Positions 40,951 through 49,774 of a stretch of 64,000 nt of DNA are shown here, in pieces. The stretch spans positions 8,370,001-8,434,000 of the forward strand of contig NZ_CP137734.1 in NCBI RefSeq assembly GCF_033406955.1, given 5' to 3'. The stretch's first letter is position 1. Each line of letters starts with the position of its first letter. The position numbers and the translations under genes were made by a program. Under the pieces are notes generated by a model. The model saw only the letters and a program-made list of their open reading frames with translations, did no database searches and was not told the DNA's origin. The DNA is from Streptomyces violaceoruber. Lineage in GTDB: Bacteria; Actinomycetota; Actinomycetes; Streptomycetales; Streptomycetaceae.

Positions 40951-41505
40951 CAGGCCCCGCATGGTCGCCGCACGGGCCTGTCACGACGGCACGAAAGGCA
41001 ACTTCGTCGAGTATGAGGGAACGTGGCAGTGAAACCGCGGGGTGCCGACCGTGATACGTGCCAGCTGTCCGGCACCCACGGCCGGCGTGGTCTGAGCCGA
41101 CGGAGAGCATCCAGCCGGGCCGACGCGCTGTGTCAGCCGGCTTCGGCCGGAGACGGAACGAGGGCATCGGCGCCTCAAGCCAGCTCCCGGCCATCGCGCG
41201 CACCATTTGGAGGACGCCGCAACCGGTCTGGTGCTCGACGGGCCGCATGAGGCGGAGCGTGGCACCTGGCCGGTGCTGTGGAGCGAACACTCTGGTGTCA
41301 ATCAACACCGGCTGCTCGCCGTGCCGTTCGCCGCACCGCCTACTGCCTGACCCGTCGGCCTGCGAAGAGGCAGACTGGCTGTGGAGGTTCCCCGAGGAGT
41401 CATGAGACGTCGGCAAGGAGTCATTCGGCGTCGGCTTCGGGAGTCGGTTTCAAGACCCTGGCATGATCAGCAGAATCCGGTTCTGACGTCAGGCTGGAGC
41501 CGCCG
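40951..41505. other. 555-bp gap with fragments only
   Basis: No complete gene. A plus-strand stretch around 41228-41350 (GLVLDGPHEAERGTWPVLWSE…, NQHRLLAVPFAAPP) reads like part of a protein but begins without a start and stops after about 40 codons. Codon bias is weaker than in the flanking genes. The region marks the left edge of the accessory zone. Confidence 0.35.
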
Positions 41506-42578
41506 ATGGATGTGACCGAGTCAGGGCATGCCGCGCGAGTGTCCGCCTACGCGGCCGTGGGAGCACGGCTGTCCCTGTTGAGTGACCGTCGGCTTGGGAA
41601 TGCGGTGTCCGCCGCGCCGAATCTCGGCCGCGGTATCGGGGGTAGGTCGGCGGAGTTGGACGTCGAGGGGACGCGCGTCTTCGTCAAGCGCGTCCCGTTG
41701 ACAGACGTCGAGTTGCAGCCGGAGCACGTGCGGTCGACGGCCAATGTGTTCGGTCTCCCTCTCTTCTACCAGTACGGCGTGGGGTCGACGGGTTCGGCGC
41801 CTGGCGTGAGCTGGCCGCGCACATCATGACGACGGGGTGGGCACTGAAGAACGAGTACGCGGGTTTCCCGCTGCTGTATCACTGGCGGGTATTGCCGGAC
41901 AGTTCGCCTACCGGCTTCGTTGACGGGGTCGGCGGAGTGGAGGGCGCCGTGGCACATTGGGAGGGATCGTCGGCCGTGCGTCGTCGGCTGGAGGCCATCG
42001 GTAGCTCCTCCTTCAGCCTGGTGCTCTTCCTGGAGCATGTGCCACAGACGCTCGCCGAGTGGCTGGTCGACAGCCGGGACACGGCCCCGCGGCAGTCGGG
42101 AGGCGAGTCGCCCTATCCGTGGGTCGAGAATGCGCTGTTACGGGGGACGGAGTTCATGAGCGCGCGCGGACTGGTCCACTTCGACGCGCACTTCGCCAAT
42201 CTGCTCACCGACGGGCAGCGGGTGTACTTCGCGGACTTCGGGCTCGCGTTGAGCCGCGATTTCGAACTCTCGGCGGAGGAGCGCGATTTCCTCGATGATC
42301 ACCTCGTGTACGACCGCTCCTACGCACCGGACCACTTGCTTCGCCACCACCTGCCACACGACGTGCGTGGTGGCACCGAGCACGGAGCCTTCCTGCGCGA
42401 ATGGGTCGACGGCCACCAACCCGCCGACATTGCGCCCGACATCGGCGCGATCATCGACCGTCACGCTCCGCACGCGATCGTCCTGGACGACTTTCATCAC
42501 CGATTGCTTACTCAGAGCAAGCGCACTCCCTTCCCCGCAGCAGAGATCAAGCGGGCTCTGGCCGGCGGTCCAGGGTGA
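41506..42578 (+). pseudogene. Protein kinase-like gene broken by a frameshift
   Basis: Two frames make one kinase-like protein. The first 107 codons (41506-41829) contain a VFVKRVPL Lys and end abnormally after YGVGSTG. Shifting frame at about 41791 gives FGAWRELAAHIMTTGW and continues to 42578. The second part has the catalytic loop HFDAHFANLL and the Mg site FADFGLALS, as in APH/protein kinases. One missing base in ACGGG-TTC explains the break. It contains a TTA codon at 42138, so expression would also have depended on bldA tRNA. Either a real mutation or a sequencing error is possible. Confidence 0.75.
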
Positions 42579-42744
42579 GCAGGGCGGCAGACTCTGAGCT
42601 GGACACAGTTCTCTCACAGCAGCGAATACAACGAACCGCTGAGGCACCAACTACAGGCACCCCGGATCGCCGTTGGTGACGAACCGTGTCAGTAGCTGTT
42701 TCTGATCCCCGGTTCTGAGTAGCCTTGCGTCCTAGGCTGGCGTG

Positions 42745-43056
42745 GTGTCCAGGGGTACCGGGCGGGCCGGGGAAAGGGACTGTCGGGCTTGTGGCGAAGG
42801 GCTGAGGCCGGGTTCGCGGCCTGATGCGCTGTTCTGTTCCTCGGCATGTCGTGCCAGGCAGTGGCGGGCGGAACGCCGGTTACGCAAGCGCCTGGCGGCC
42901 GTCCGGGGCGGTGCCGGTGAGGTGGAGTGTCCCGAGTGCGGGGTCCGCTGGGTCGTCGGCGTCGATCGGCGCTCGGACGCCGTCTACTGCTCGCGCCGGT
43001 GTGTGGTGAGGGCCTGGAGGCGCCGGAAGGAAACGTTCGGCGAACGGGCACAGTGA
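42745..43056 (+). CDS. Small zinc-finger protein, leaderless
   Basis: A protein of about 103 residues with two CxxC pairs: CRACGEGL…FCSSACRARQWRAERR and CPECGVRW…YCSRRCVVRAWRRR. The first resembles the FCSxxCRxRxxR fingers common in actinomycete mobile elements. It is very basic and probably binds nucleic acid. No ribosome site: TAGGCT (42733-42738) ends 6 nt before GTG 42745, fitting a leaderless mRNA. It lies between the broken kinase and the DUF6192 gene. Function unknown. Confidence 0.65.
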   Translation: MSRGTGRAGERDCRACGEGLRPGSRPDALFCSSACRARQWRAERRLRKRLAAVRGGAGEVECPECGVRWVVGVDRRSDAVYCSRRCVVRAWRRRKETFGERAQ

Positions 43057-43221
43057 CGGCAACGCGAACACATCCTGAGTTCAAGTTTGGTCAGAAACTG
43101 GACATCCGTGGTCATTCGTTGTGATCAGTGGATTTACGGTCTGACTCTCGGTGATGAGCGGGTCGTGTCCGCGTCACGGACGTCAGCTCCGTGCTGCGGC
43201 CCGTATGGGTGGTGGAACACC

Positions 43222-44232
43222 ATGCCGGAGGAGATCGACAGGGTTGGAAGTGTCAGTCAGCGCCGCTACGAGCAGATCGTGGCCGAGTTGCGGGAAGTGG
43301 TCGAACAGCAGACACAGGGCTCGTTCACGATCGGGGACCGCGCGCTGGAGATCGAGCCGATGCGTGAGCGGGGCGGTGGCCAGCAGGTTGCTCCGGGCCA
43401 GGAGTTGTTCACGGTCAGCGAGACGCTGCACCGTCTTGCCGAGGACATCGGACTGGCCTACAGGACCGTGGAAAAGGCGAGGTGGACGGCGTCTCGGTGG
43501 CCGAAGGACAAGCGGCAGAAGGGCGTGTCGTTTCGGGTCCACAGAGTCCTGGCCCAGATCGCGGATGAGGCTGAGCGGTTCGCGACCATCGCCAAACCCC
43601 CCGCGGGCAAGACGCGGTGGACGGGGGACGAGGCCAACCGCAAGGTGGGTCGCCAGGTCGAGCGTCCGGCATCGCCTCAGGAGAAGATTTCCGCGATCCA
43701 CCATCTGGCCCGGGACGAGGACGTCGCTGCGGTGGTGACCAGCGACTTCCTCAAACGTCCGACGGTGGCGGCCAAGGTCTCCGACCAGGACAAGGTCCGG
43801 GTGGTGGAGGAGTTCACCCGCGACGAGCGCGTCGCCAGCCAGGTGACCACCGGTCTGCTGCGTCGCCCTGAAGTGGCGTACAAGGCAATGAGCGACGACA
43901 CCGCCCGCCACCAGGTCAATCAGGCTCAGGTCGAGCGAGGTCGGCAGGCCCGCGAGCACTTCGAGGACACCAATCCGGTTGCCCCGGCGGTCCGTCACAT
44001 CGACCGGACGGTGGAGTTCCTGGACCTGGTCACCGCCTGTCACTCGTTCGTGGCCGCGGCCGGCCGGGCGGTCCCCGGGCTGCGTGATCGCACCCTGGGC
44101 GAGGATGAACGCACCATTGTCCACGAGAACGTGGCGAAGGTACGGGCGACGCTCGACTGGATCGAGACCGCGGTCGACACCGGCAAGGTCGACATGGACG
44201 GCGAACTGGCTCGCATGCTGCGAGGCGAGTAG
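43222..44232 (+). CDS. DUF6192/RacO-like protein
   Basis: A 336-residue cytoplasmic protein. It appears to be mostly helical: an N-terminal segment with FTVSETLHRLAEDIGLAYRTVEKARWTASRWP looks like a helix-turn-helix, and internal repeats follow (KRPTVAAKVSDQDKVRVVEEFTRDERVASQVTTGLLRRPEVAYKAM). I believe it matches the DUF6192 family that occurs with RacP-type genes on Streptomyces accessory elements. ATG 43222 is used because GGTGG lies 7-10 nt upstream. It is followed after 2 bp by the RacP-like gene. Role unknown; replication or partition control is a guess from location. Confidence 0.72.
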   Translation: MPEEIDRVGSVSQRRYEQIVAELREVVEQQTQGSFTIGDRALEIEPMRERGGGQQVAPGQELFTVSETLHRLAEDIGLAYRTVEKARWTASRWPKDKRQKGVSFRVHRVLAQIADEAERFATIAKPPAGKTRWTGDEANRKVGRQVERPASPQEKISAIHHLARDEDVAAVVTSDFLKRPTVAAKVSDQDKVRVVEEFTRDERVASQVTTGLLRRPEVAYKAMSDDTARHQVNQAQVERGRQAREHFEDTNPVAPAVRHIDRTVEFLDLVTACHSFVAAAGRAVPGLRDRTLGEDERTIVHENVAKVRATLDWIETAVDTGKVDMDGELARMLRGE

Positions 44233-44234
44233 CC

Positions 44235-44654
44235 GTGCCTCGCGCCTCACGGCGCAAGGGAGATGCCGCCCGACGGCATGCGGACACCATCCGGTTCGTT
44301 CTGTTCGAGGCCAGGCCGGCGGGTCTGGCGATGCACCAGCTGATCAGGGCCAGCGGGTTGTCGGACAGTCAGGTCAGATCGGGGCTGTCGGCCCTGCGCG
44401 ACGAGGCGGCGGCCAAGGGCTGGCCACCGCTGATCTGGACCCGGACCGACGGCTATCAGCTCGACGCTGAACGGGCGGCGCTGGAGTCATACGAACGGGC
44501 GGTGGTCAGGGAGAAGCTGACCCAGTTCCGCCGGTTCATCACCGGGACCGTCACCCCGCATGCCGCGGCCCACCCGAACGACAAGTGGGTCAAGCACATC
44601 GTCGCTCAGCTCAACTCCATCGAATCCACCCTCGACCTCATCGCCAGTGCCTGA
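44235..44654 (+). CDS. RacP-like DNA-binding protein
   Basis: A 139-residue protein with an N-terminal winged-helix-like region (IRFVLFEARPAGLAMHQLIRASGLSDSQVRSGLSALRDEAAAK) and a helical C-terminus (REKLTQFRRFITGT…IVAQLNSIESTLDLIASA). It fits the RacP proteins annotated in Streptomyces beside DUF6192 genes, though the assignment is from memory of the family. GTG 44235 follows the previous stop by 2 bp, so the pair is one transcription unit. It ends before a strong hairpin. Confidence 0.68.
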   Translation: MPRASRRKGDAARRHADTIRFVLFEARPAGLAMHQLIRASGLSDSQVRSGLSALRDEAAAKGWPPLIWTRTDGYQLDAERAALESYERAVVREKLTQFRRFITGTVTPHAAAHPNDKWVKHIVAQLNSIESTLDLIASA

Positions 44655-44663
44655 GCCTTCCTC

Positions 44664-44698
44664 GCGGGGGCCGACCTGCTCTGCCGGTCGGCCCCCGC
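44664..44698. terminator. Strong terminator hairpin after the RacP-like gene
   Basis: A perfect 13-bp stem (GCGGGGGCCGACC / GGTCGGCCCCCGC, 9-nt loop) 9 bp past the stop. It would serve both the RacP unit and any transcription arriving from the right. Confidence 0.75.
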
Positions 44699-45583
44699 CG
44701 CAGGTCAGTGACGGGAGGAGAAATGCGTCACCGCCTCTATCCCTCGGACATGACGGACGCAGAGTGGGCACTGGTCGAACCGCTGCTGCCGCCGCCGGCC
44801 TGTGACACGGCCCGCGGCGGGCGGCCGGAGAAGCATCCCCGGCGCGAGATCGTCGACGCGATTCGATACGTTGTGGACACCGGCTGCAAATGGAGGGCCC
44901 TACCTGCGGACTTCCCTCCATGGAGGACAGTCTGGGGCTTCATGGCCCGCTGGGCGGCGGTCGGAGTCATCGGCCAGCTCCGTGACGCCCTGGCCCAACG
45001 AATTCGCCGCGACATGGGCCGAGGGCCAAGAGCCGTCGCGACGATCATCGACTCTCAGTCGGTGAAAGCCGCCTCGACCGTCGGCAAGGACAGCCGCGGC
45101 TATGACGCGGGCAAAAGAATCAACGGGCGCAAACGGCACATGGTGGTCGACACCAAGGGGCTGCCGCTGATGGTGATGGTCACCCCGGCCGACCTGCACG
45201 ACTCCGCCGTCGCCAAGGAAGTCCTCTTCCGACTTCGCCTGACGCACCCCGAGATCACCCTCGTCTGGGCCGACTCCGCCTATGCGGGCAAGCTCGTGAC
45301 CTGGGCAAAGAAGCATCTGAACCTCACGATCAAGACCGTCAGCCGCCCGAAGGACACCTCGGGCTGGGTTCTGTTGCCCCGCCGCTGGGTGGTCGAACGG
45401 AGCCTGGCCTGGATGATGAACGCCCGCCGTCATGCCCGAGATTACGAGCGGCTGATCCAGCACTCCGAGGCCCTGATCACCTGGGCAGCGATCACGGTGA
45501 TGACCAAGCGTCTGACCCGCACGGGTCCCACCGGCTGGTCGAAGAAGCCGAAGGCGACAGCCGACTCATCCCCGCAGGTCAGT
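44698..45583. mobile_element. Transposase unit bounded by a 12-bp direct repeat
   Basis: CCGCAGGTCAGT occurs at 44698-44709, just left of the transposase, and again at 45572-45583, near its right end. I find no matching terminal inverted repeats. The boundaries could be target duplications of an insertion or a coincidence. Confidence 0.4.
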
Positions 45584-45685
45584 ACTGCTGCCACCGCTGG
45601 GAGGCCCGCCGGTTCAGCCACTGAAGAGCCAGCTCGAGCTGCCCCGCTGTCAGCCCGGCAGCCTCAGCCAGCCGGTCGGTTCTGA
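44723..45685 (+). CDS. IS5-family transposase
   Basis: A 320-residue DDE transposase. The N-terminal region MTDAEWALVEPLLPPP and RREIVDAIRYVVDTGCKWRALPADFPPW is diagnostic for the IS5 family of actinomycetes. DDE residues lie in IIDSQSVKAA, LVWADSAYAGK and VVERSLAWMMNARRHARDYERL. GGGAGGAG lies 2-3 nt upstream of ATG 44723. The catalytic core ends near VMTKRLTR; the last 45 residues are low-complexity and overlap the convergent 128-residue gene by 107 bp, so the original stop may have been lost. Confidence 0.85.
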   Translation: MRHRLYPSDMTDAEWALVEPLLPPPACDTARGGRPEKHPRREIVDAIRYVVDTGCKWRALPADFPPWRTVWGFMARWAAVGVIGQLRDALAQRIRRDMGRGPRAVATIIDSQSVKAASTVGKDSRGYDAGKRINGRKRHMVVDTKGLPLMVMVTPADLHDSAVAKEVLFRLRLTHPEITLVWADSAYAGKLVTWAKKHLNLTIKTVSRPKDTSGWVLLPRRWVVERSLAWMMNARRHARDYERLIQHSEALITWAAITVMTKRLTRTGPTGWSKKPKATADSSPQVSTAATAGRPAGSATEEPARAAPLSARQPQPAGRF

Positions 45686-45965
45686 GCCCGTCGGGATACT
45701 TGTCGAGCACCCGGGCGATCTTGCCGATCCATAGTTCTTCCTCGATGAAGGGCCGACGCGCATACCGCTGCCGGAGGACGTCCAGATGCTCCTGGGAGCA
45801 TGCGGTGACGAGGCGCAGACCGTCATGTGCCAGGTCATGCACAGAGACCGCCGACGAGTCCGGCACCGCATACCGCATTCGCCGGCCTTCGGCGATGGCC
45901 TGCTGGCACACGTCGCACACCACGTTGTCCCCCGTCGGGTCCTCGCACGCTCGCCTGGATTCCAC
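45579..45965 (-). CDS. Hypothetical zinc-ribbon-like protein
   Basis: A 128-residue protein. It has a CDVCQQAI pair near the N-terminus and a later Cys-Ser-Gln-Glu-His (ACSQEHLDVLRQRYARRPFIEEELWIGKIARVLDKY), then a helix pair GLRTDRLAEAAGLTAGQLELALQWLNRRASQRW resembling an HTH. I do not recognise a function. Its 3' end overlaps the transposase C-terminus; its stop codon lies inside the right copy of the 12-bp repeat, so the insertion may have abutted this gene's end. The start ATG 45965 is 12 bp from the stop of the SDR gene to its right, which is transcribed in the same direction. Confidence 0.6.
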   Translation of the reverse strand: MESRRACEDPTGDNVVCDVCQQAIAEGRRMRYAVPDSSAVSVHDLAHDGLRLVTACSQEHLDVLRQRYARRPFIEEELWIGKIARVLDKYPDGLRTDRLAEAAGLTAGQLELALQWLNRRASQRWQQY

Positions 45966-45977
45966 CGCGGCGGCCGG

Positions 45978-46973
45978 TCATCCGGCGCTGAGGGTGTCAG
46001 CGCCGTACTCCCAGAGCCGGTCTGCTGCCTCCGGGTCGAGTGCGTGGGCGGCTACGCCGCCGGGCTGGACGTCCCCGTCCTCGACGGTCCGGGCCTCCTG
46101 GTTGTCTTCGAAGTAGCGGCCGGTGACGCCGTTGAGGAGAGGAGAGGCCGCCAGCAGGACGGAGGTGGCCGCCCCCTGTTCGGGAGTCTTGTAGTACGGC
46201 AGCGGCTTCACGTTGCCCTGGTCGTCCATCACGCCGAATGCGCGCATGGTCTCGTCGTCGACGTGCCGCTGCAGACGGGTGAGGATGTAGCCGGGGTTGA
46301 GCGCGTTGGCCGTGATCCCGTCGGCTGCCCAGCGGCGGGCACCCACCGTGAACAGGACGTCGGCGGTCTTGGACTGCCCGTAGGCCGCCCAGGGGTCGTA
46401 CGGCCGCCGTGCGAAATGAGGATCTTCGAAGTCGAAGGGCGTGCCCAGGTGGGCGCCGGAGCTGACGACCACGATGCGGGCGGAGCCGGCGTCCCGCAGA
46501 GCCGCGTGCAGGCCAGTGGCCAGAGCGAAGTGGCCGAGGTAGTTGGTGGCAAGCTGCATTTCCCAGCCGTACGGGGTGAGGGTGCGTGTGGGAAGGGCCA
46601 TGATCCCCGCGTTCGCGACGAGGATGTCGAGAGGCCCGCGCCATGCCCGCGCGAAGCTGTCGACGGAGGCCACATCGGAAAGATCGAGGGCCTCTGCGTG
46701 CACCCGGCCCGCACCGGCGGCGGCCGCCTCCTGGACCAGGGGCTCGGCGGACTGCGGGTGGCGCGTGGCGATGGTGACCTCCGCGCCGGCGGCGGCCAGG
46801 GCCCGGACGGTTTCGGCGCCGAGACCCGAGGCACCGCCGGTGACCACGGCACGGCGGCCGGTGAGATCCACGCCGTCGATCACCTCCTGCGCGCGGGCGT
46901 GAGAGTCGAAGGGGGTAGTCAGGAGGGCGGAGTCGTTTCGCGCGTGCCTGCCGCCGTCGGGATTCGTCGTCAT
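45978..46973 (-). CDS. SDR family oxidoreductase
   Basis: A 331-residue short-chain dehydrogenase of the retinol-dehydrogenase/WW-oxidoreductase-like form. VVTGGASGLGAETVRALAAAGAEVTIATR, ILVANAGIMALPTRTLTPYGWEMQLATNYLGHFAL and YGQSKTADVLF (YxxxK) are present. It is divergent from an AraC regulator about 86 bp away, forming a regulator-enzyme pair like others in this zone. Substrate unknown. Confidence 0.9.
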   Translation of the reverse strand: MTTNPDGGRHARNDSALLTTPFDSHARAQEVIDGVDLTGRRAVVTGGASGLGAETVRALAAAGAEVTIATRHPQSAEPLVQEAAAAGAGRVHAEALDLSDVASVDSFARAWRGPLDILVANAGIMALPTRTLTPYGWEMQLATNYLGHFALATGLHAALRDAGSARIVVVSSGAHLGTPFDFEDPHFARRPYDPWAAYGQSKTADVLFTVGARRWAADGITANALNPGYILTRLQRHVDDETMRAFGVMDDQGNVKPLPYYKTPEQGAATSVLLAASPLLNGVTGRYFEDNQEARTVEDGDVQPGGVAAHALDPEAADRLWEYGADTLSAG

Positions 46974-47059
46974 GCGTCCACGCTACGATGAGGCGACTGG
47001 ATGCTCTATGACTGAGAGTCCTTCTCCTTTTAGCGATCGTCCAATCCGGGAGGGTGAGT

Positions 47060-47974
47060 GTGGATCCTCTTGAGGATGTACTGACCCTGCTGAAGACCCG
47101 CAGCCATCTCTCAGCGAGCCTGGTCGCGGGAGGACGCTGGGCCGTGCGGTTCGACGCCCCCCGCGTGGTGAAGTTCAATGCCGTTCGCCGCGGCACCTGC
47201 CAGCTGGAGGTCGACGGGATCGACGAGCCGATCGACCTGGCCGAGGGCGACTGCTACCTCCTGACACGGCCACGCTCCTTCACGCTCCGCAGCGATCCGG
47301 AAACTGCTCCTGTCGATGGCGGAGTCGTGTTCGCAAGAGCCGAAGACGGCATCGCCAGAGCGGGCCAGGGCGACGACGTGTTCCTCATCGGCGGCGGCTT
47401 CTCCTTCGGCACCCGCGCCCAGGAGCTGCTGCTCGACAGGCTGCCCCCGATCGTCCATGTGCCCGCCGACACCCCGCACGCGGAGACGGTGCAGTGGGCA
47501 CTGACCGCCATCGACCAGGAGCTGACACATCGGCCAATGGCCTCCACCCTGATCGCGGAGCACCTGGCCGTCATCATGCTCGTTCATGTGCTGCGCCTGC
47601 ACCTCGAACGCGCGCCGCACGCGGTGTCAGGCTGGCTGGCCGGCCTCGCAGATCCCGTGGTCGCCACAGCGCTGACCTGCCTGCACCGCGATCCGGCGCG
47701 TTCTTGGACCGTGGCCGACCTGGCCGACACCGCCGCGGTGTCCCGTTCCACCCTGGCCGCCCGCTTCAAAGCCACAGTCGGCCAAGGGCCATTGGAATAC
47801 CTCACGCGATGGCGGATCGAGCTCGCCGCCCGCCAGCTACGGGAAGGCAACGCAACACTCGCCTCCATCGCCCACTCCGTGGGATACGGATCCGAAAGCG
47901 CCCTCAGCGTCGCCTTCAAAAGGGTCCTGGGAATGCCGCCCGGCGACTACCGCAAACATCCCACGATGCCTTGA
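47060..47974 (+). CDS. AraC family regulator with cupin_6 domain
   Basis: A 304-residue activator: N-terminal cupin_6 ligand domain (MDPLEDVLTLLKTRSHLSASLVAGGRWAVRF…CYLLTRPRSFTLRSD) and a C-terminal AraC double HTH (WTVADLADTAAVSRSTLAARFKATVGQGPLEYLTRWRIELAARQLREGNATLASIAHSVGYGSESALSVAFKRVLGMPPGDYR). GTG 47060 gives GGGAGG at 6 nt, better than GTG 47054. It is divergent to the SDR, which it most likely regulates. Confidence 0.9.
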   Translation: MDPLEDVLTLLKTRSHLSASLVAGGRWAVRFDAPRVVKFNAVRRGTCQLEVDGIDEPIDLAEGDCYLLTRPRSFTLRSDPETAPVDGGVVFARAEDGIARAGQGDDVFLIGGGFSFGTRAQELLLDRLPPIVHVPADTPHAETVQWALTAIDQELTHRPMASTLIAEHLAVIMLVHVLRLHLERAPHAVSGWLAGLADPVVATALTCLHRDPARSWTVADLADTAAVSRSTLAARFKATVGQGPLEYLTRWRIELAARQLREGNATLASIAHSVGYGSESALSVAFKRVLGMPPGDYRKHPTMP

Positions 47975-48583
47975 TGCTTCGAGGAGACGCGTTACCACAG
48001 CCGGGCAACCGATGCACTCTGCATCACCATGCATGACTATCGCTCCGGCTCCTAAACCACCGTGAGGGCGCCTACTTCGGAAACAACTTCTCAGGGATCC
48101 TTCCAGCAGTTCGAGAAACTGTCGCAGGTCATCAGCCACCCGGTCGAGTTCGGGTTCGTCCAGCGACGCCGTTCGTGTTCGGTGGATCATTCCGCCAGGG
48201 CCGGCGACATAGGACAGGCCTCCACCGTTCGAGCCGATGACCAGGCCGCGGTCCTTCTGGCCCGCACCGACATCGACAGTGCCGTAGTGCTTGAACCGCA
48301 GAAGGACATCGGCTGCCGGATCAAGGAAGCAGCCATTACCGACGTCCGCCCAGGCAACCTCGCCGATGCTGTCGTAGAAGGTGACCAGGTCGGCAGGGAC
48401 GAGACTGTCCCGGGCGAGCGTGCGAGCCGCGGCCTGGTCGGCGCTGTCGGCCCGCCGTACCTCGTTGACGCCCGGGGGAAAGCCGTGCCGGCGCTCGAAC
48501 TCGTCTGTCATGGCCTCCAGGGTCTCCGCGACCCTGCTGGTCCACGAGGCCAGCCAGGCGGAGGAAAGCGAACGGTCACTCAT
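47837..48583 (-). CDS. SMI1/KNR4 (SUKH-type) protein
   Basis: A 248-residue frame. The N-terminal 160 residues carry a SUKH/SMI1-like domain (LVPADLVTFYDSIGEVAWADVGNGCFLDPAADVLL…LVIGSNGGGLSYVAGPGG). In bacteria such proteins often act as immunity proteins to polymorphic toxins, but also stand alone. The remaining tail (SLRSCFRSRRPHGGLGAG…) has no domain character and overlaps the end of the convergent AraC gene by 138 bp. The natural stop was probably lost by a frameshift. ATG 48583 lacks a clear ribosome site. Confidence 0.65.
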   Translation of the reverse strand: MSDRSLSSAWLASWTSRVAETLEAMTDEFERRHGFPPGVNEVRRADSADQAAARTLARDSLVPADLVTFYDSIGEVAWADVGNGCFLDPAADVLLRFKHYGTVDVGAGQKDRGLVIGSNGGGLSYVAGPGGMIHRTRTASLDEPELDRVADDLRQFLELLEGSLRSCFRSRRPHGGLGAGAIVMHGDAECIGCPAVVTRLLEASRHRGMFAVVAGRHSQDPFEGDAEGAFGSVSHGVGDGGECCVAFP

Positions 48584-48696
48584 GAGGTCGGATCATGGCA
48601 CGGGCCGCGGACATTCCCGGGGCGCCCAGTAGCCCTGCGTCGGCAGCTCAGAACGACGTCCTGAGCTGCCGTCGGGTGATGAGGCAGCAGGCGAGT

Positions 48697-49587
48697 TCAT
48701 GGACGGCTTCGTGCATGTCGGTCCTTCGAGCCGAGAGCGAGGCTGATGCGCGCGGGTGCGATCGTGCCTGTGGCGACCGTGCACGGTCGCGCCCAGGATG
48801 AGTGAGGAGGCCGCGGGAGGAGAGCGTCAGCCGGCCGGCCGGGGAGCATGGCCAGGGCACGGGAGCGCCGTGCGACGAGGTCGTCATAGGTGCCGTCGCG
48901 CTCGGCCCAGCGGTGCGTGAGGACGCCCTTCACGAGGACTTCGTCGGGGGTGGGGTCCTGTGCGAGCAGGTGCATGACCTCGGTGGCGAAGTCCTCGAGT
49001 GGCAGCGCGTGCGGATTCACCTCCTCCTGTCCCGCCGTGGCGACGGCCGGCGGGACGAGCTCGACGACGCCGAGACCGGTGCCGTCGAGTTGCGCGCGCA
49101 GGGCCTCGGAGTAGGCGTGCACCGCGGCCTTGGAAGCGGCGTAGCTGGGCATCGGCGGAAACGGCAGGAAGGCGATGCCGGAGGAGACGGTGATGAAGGT
49201 GCCGGCACCCCGCCGGACCAGGTGGGGGGTGAAGGCGTCGATGACCCGGATGGTGCCGAGCAGGTTGGTGTCGATCGTCGTTCTGGCCGCCTCGAAGTGC
49301 GCGGGGTCGCGCAGGTCCTCAAGGAGCATGACGCCCGACATGGTCACCACGGTGTCCAGCTCGGGATACCGGTCGAGCACGGCGTCACGCAGGGACTCGA
49401 CCGAAGAACTGTCGGTGACATCCGCACCGAATGTGCCCCAGCCTTCTTCGGCGAGTTCCGAGAGCGCTCTCGGACTGCGGCCGGCGACGGCCACGACGCT
49501 GCCCGCAGCGGCGAACCGGCAGGCCAGCTCTCGCCCGATGCCCGAGGTTCCGCCGACGATGAGAACGGTGCGGTTGGAGAGATCCAC
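48697..49587 (-). CDS. SDR family oxidoreductase (DltE-like)
   Basis: A 296-residue frame; the first 250 residues form a complete DltE-type SDR: VLIVGGTSGIGRELACRFAAAGSVVAVAGR, TVVTMSGVM in place of NAG, YAASKAAVHAYSEALRAQL, and a C-terminal DGTYDDLVARRSRALAMLPG typical of the family. The last 45 residues are unrelated and arginine-proline rich, so the stop may have been displaced by a frameshift. It is divergent from an XRE/MmyB-type regulator, 187 bp away. Confidence 0.85.
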   Translation of the reverse strand: MDLSNRTVLIVGGTSGIGRELACRFAAAGSVVAVAGRSPRALSELAEEGWGTFGADVTDSSSVESLRDAVLDRYPELDTVVTMSGVMLLEDLRDPAHFEAARTTIDTNLLGTIRVIDAFTPHLVRRGAGTFITVSSGIAFLPFPPMPSYAASKAAVHAYSEALRAQLDGTGLGVVELVPPAVATAGQEEVNPHALPLEDFATEVMHLLAQDPTPDEVLVKGVLTHRWAERDGTYDDLVARRSRALAMLPGRPADALLPRPPHSSWARPCTVATGTIAPARISLALGSKDRHARSRP

Positions 49588-49774
49588 GAGTTCTTCCCTT
49601 CAGTCCGGGGCGCGACGGCGTGCAGCCCCGTGGCGCACACGGTGAGGTCCTCTGTCCCCGTCGAACAGTGGTGCCGTAAGCCTTGCCGGACTCCGTCGGA
49701 CTTGGCAGTTCCCCCGTCTTCCCTGGTCCTGTCAGGGCCCCCACTGAGTCCACGCACCGCATTACGGTGTCGCT

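Noticed and set aside
44664..45685. A classic IS5 element with terminal inverted repeats
   Set aside because: I compared the ends near 44660-44725 and 45540-45690 and found no convincing inverted repeat, only the 12-bp direct repeat.
41000..46000. Integrative element with attachment sites
   Set aside because: There is no integrase, excisionase or tRNA and no long direct repeats bounding the accessory genes, so an intact ICE cannot be claimed.
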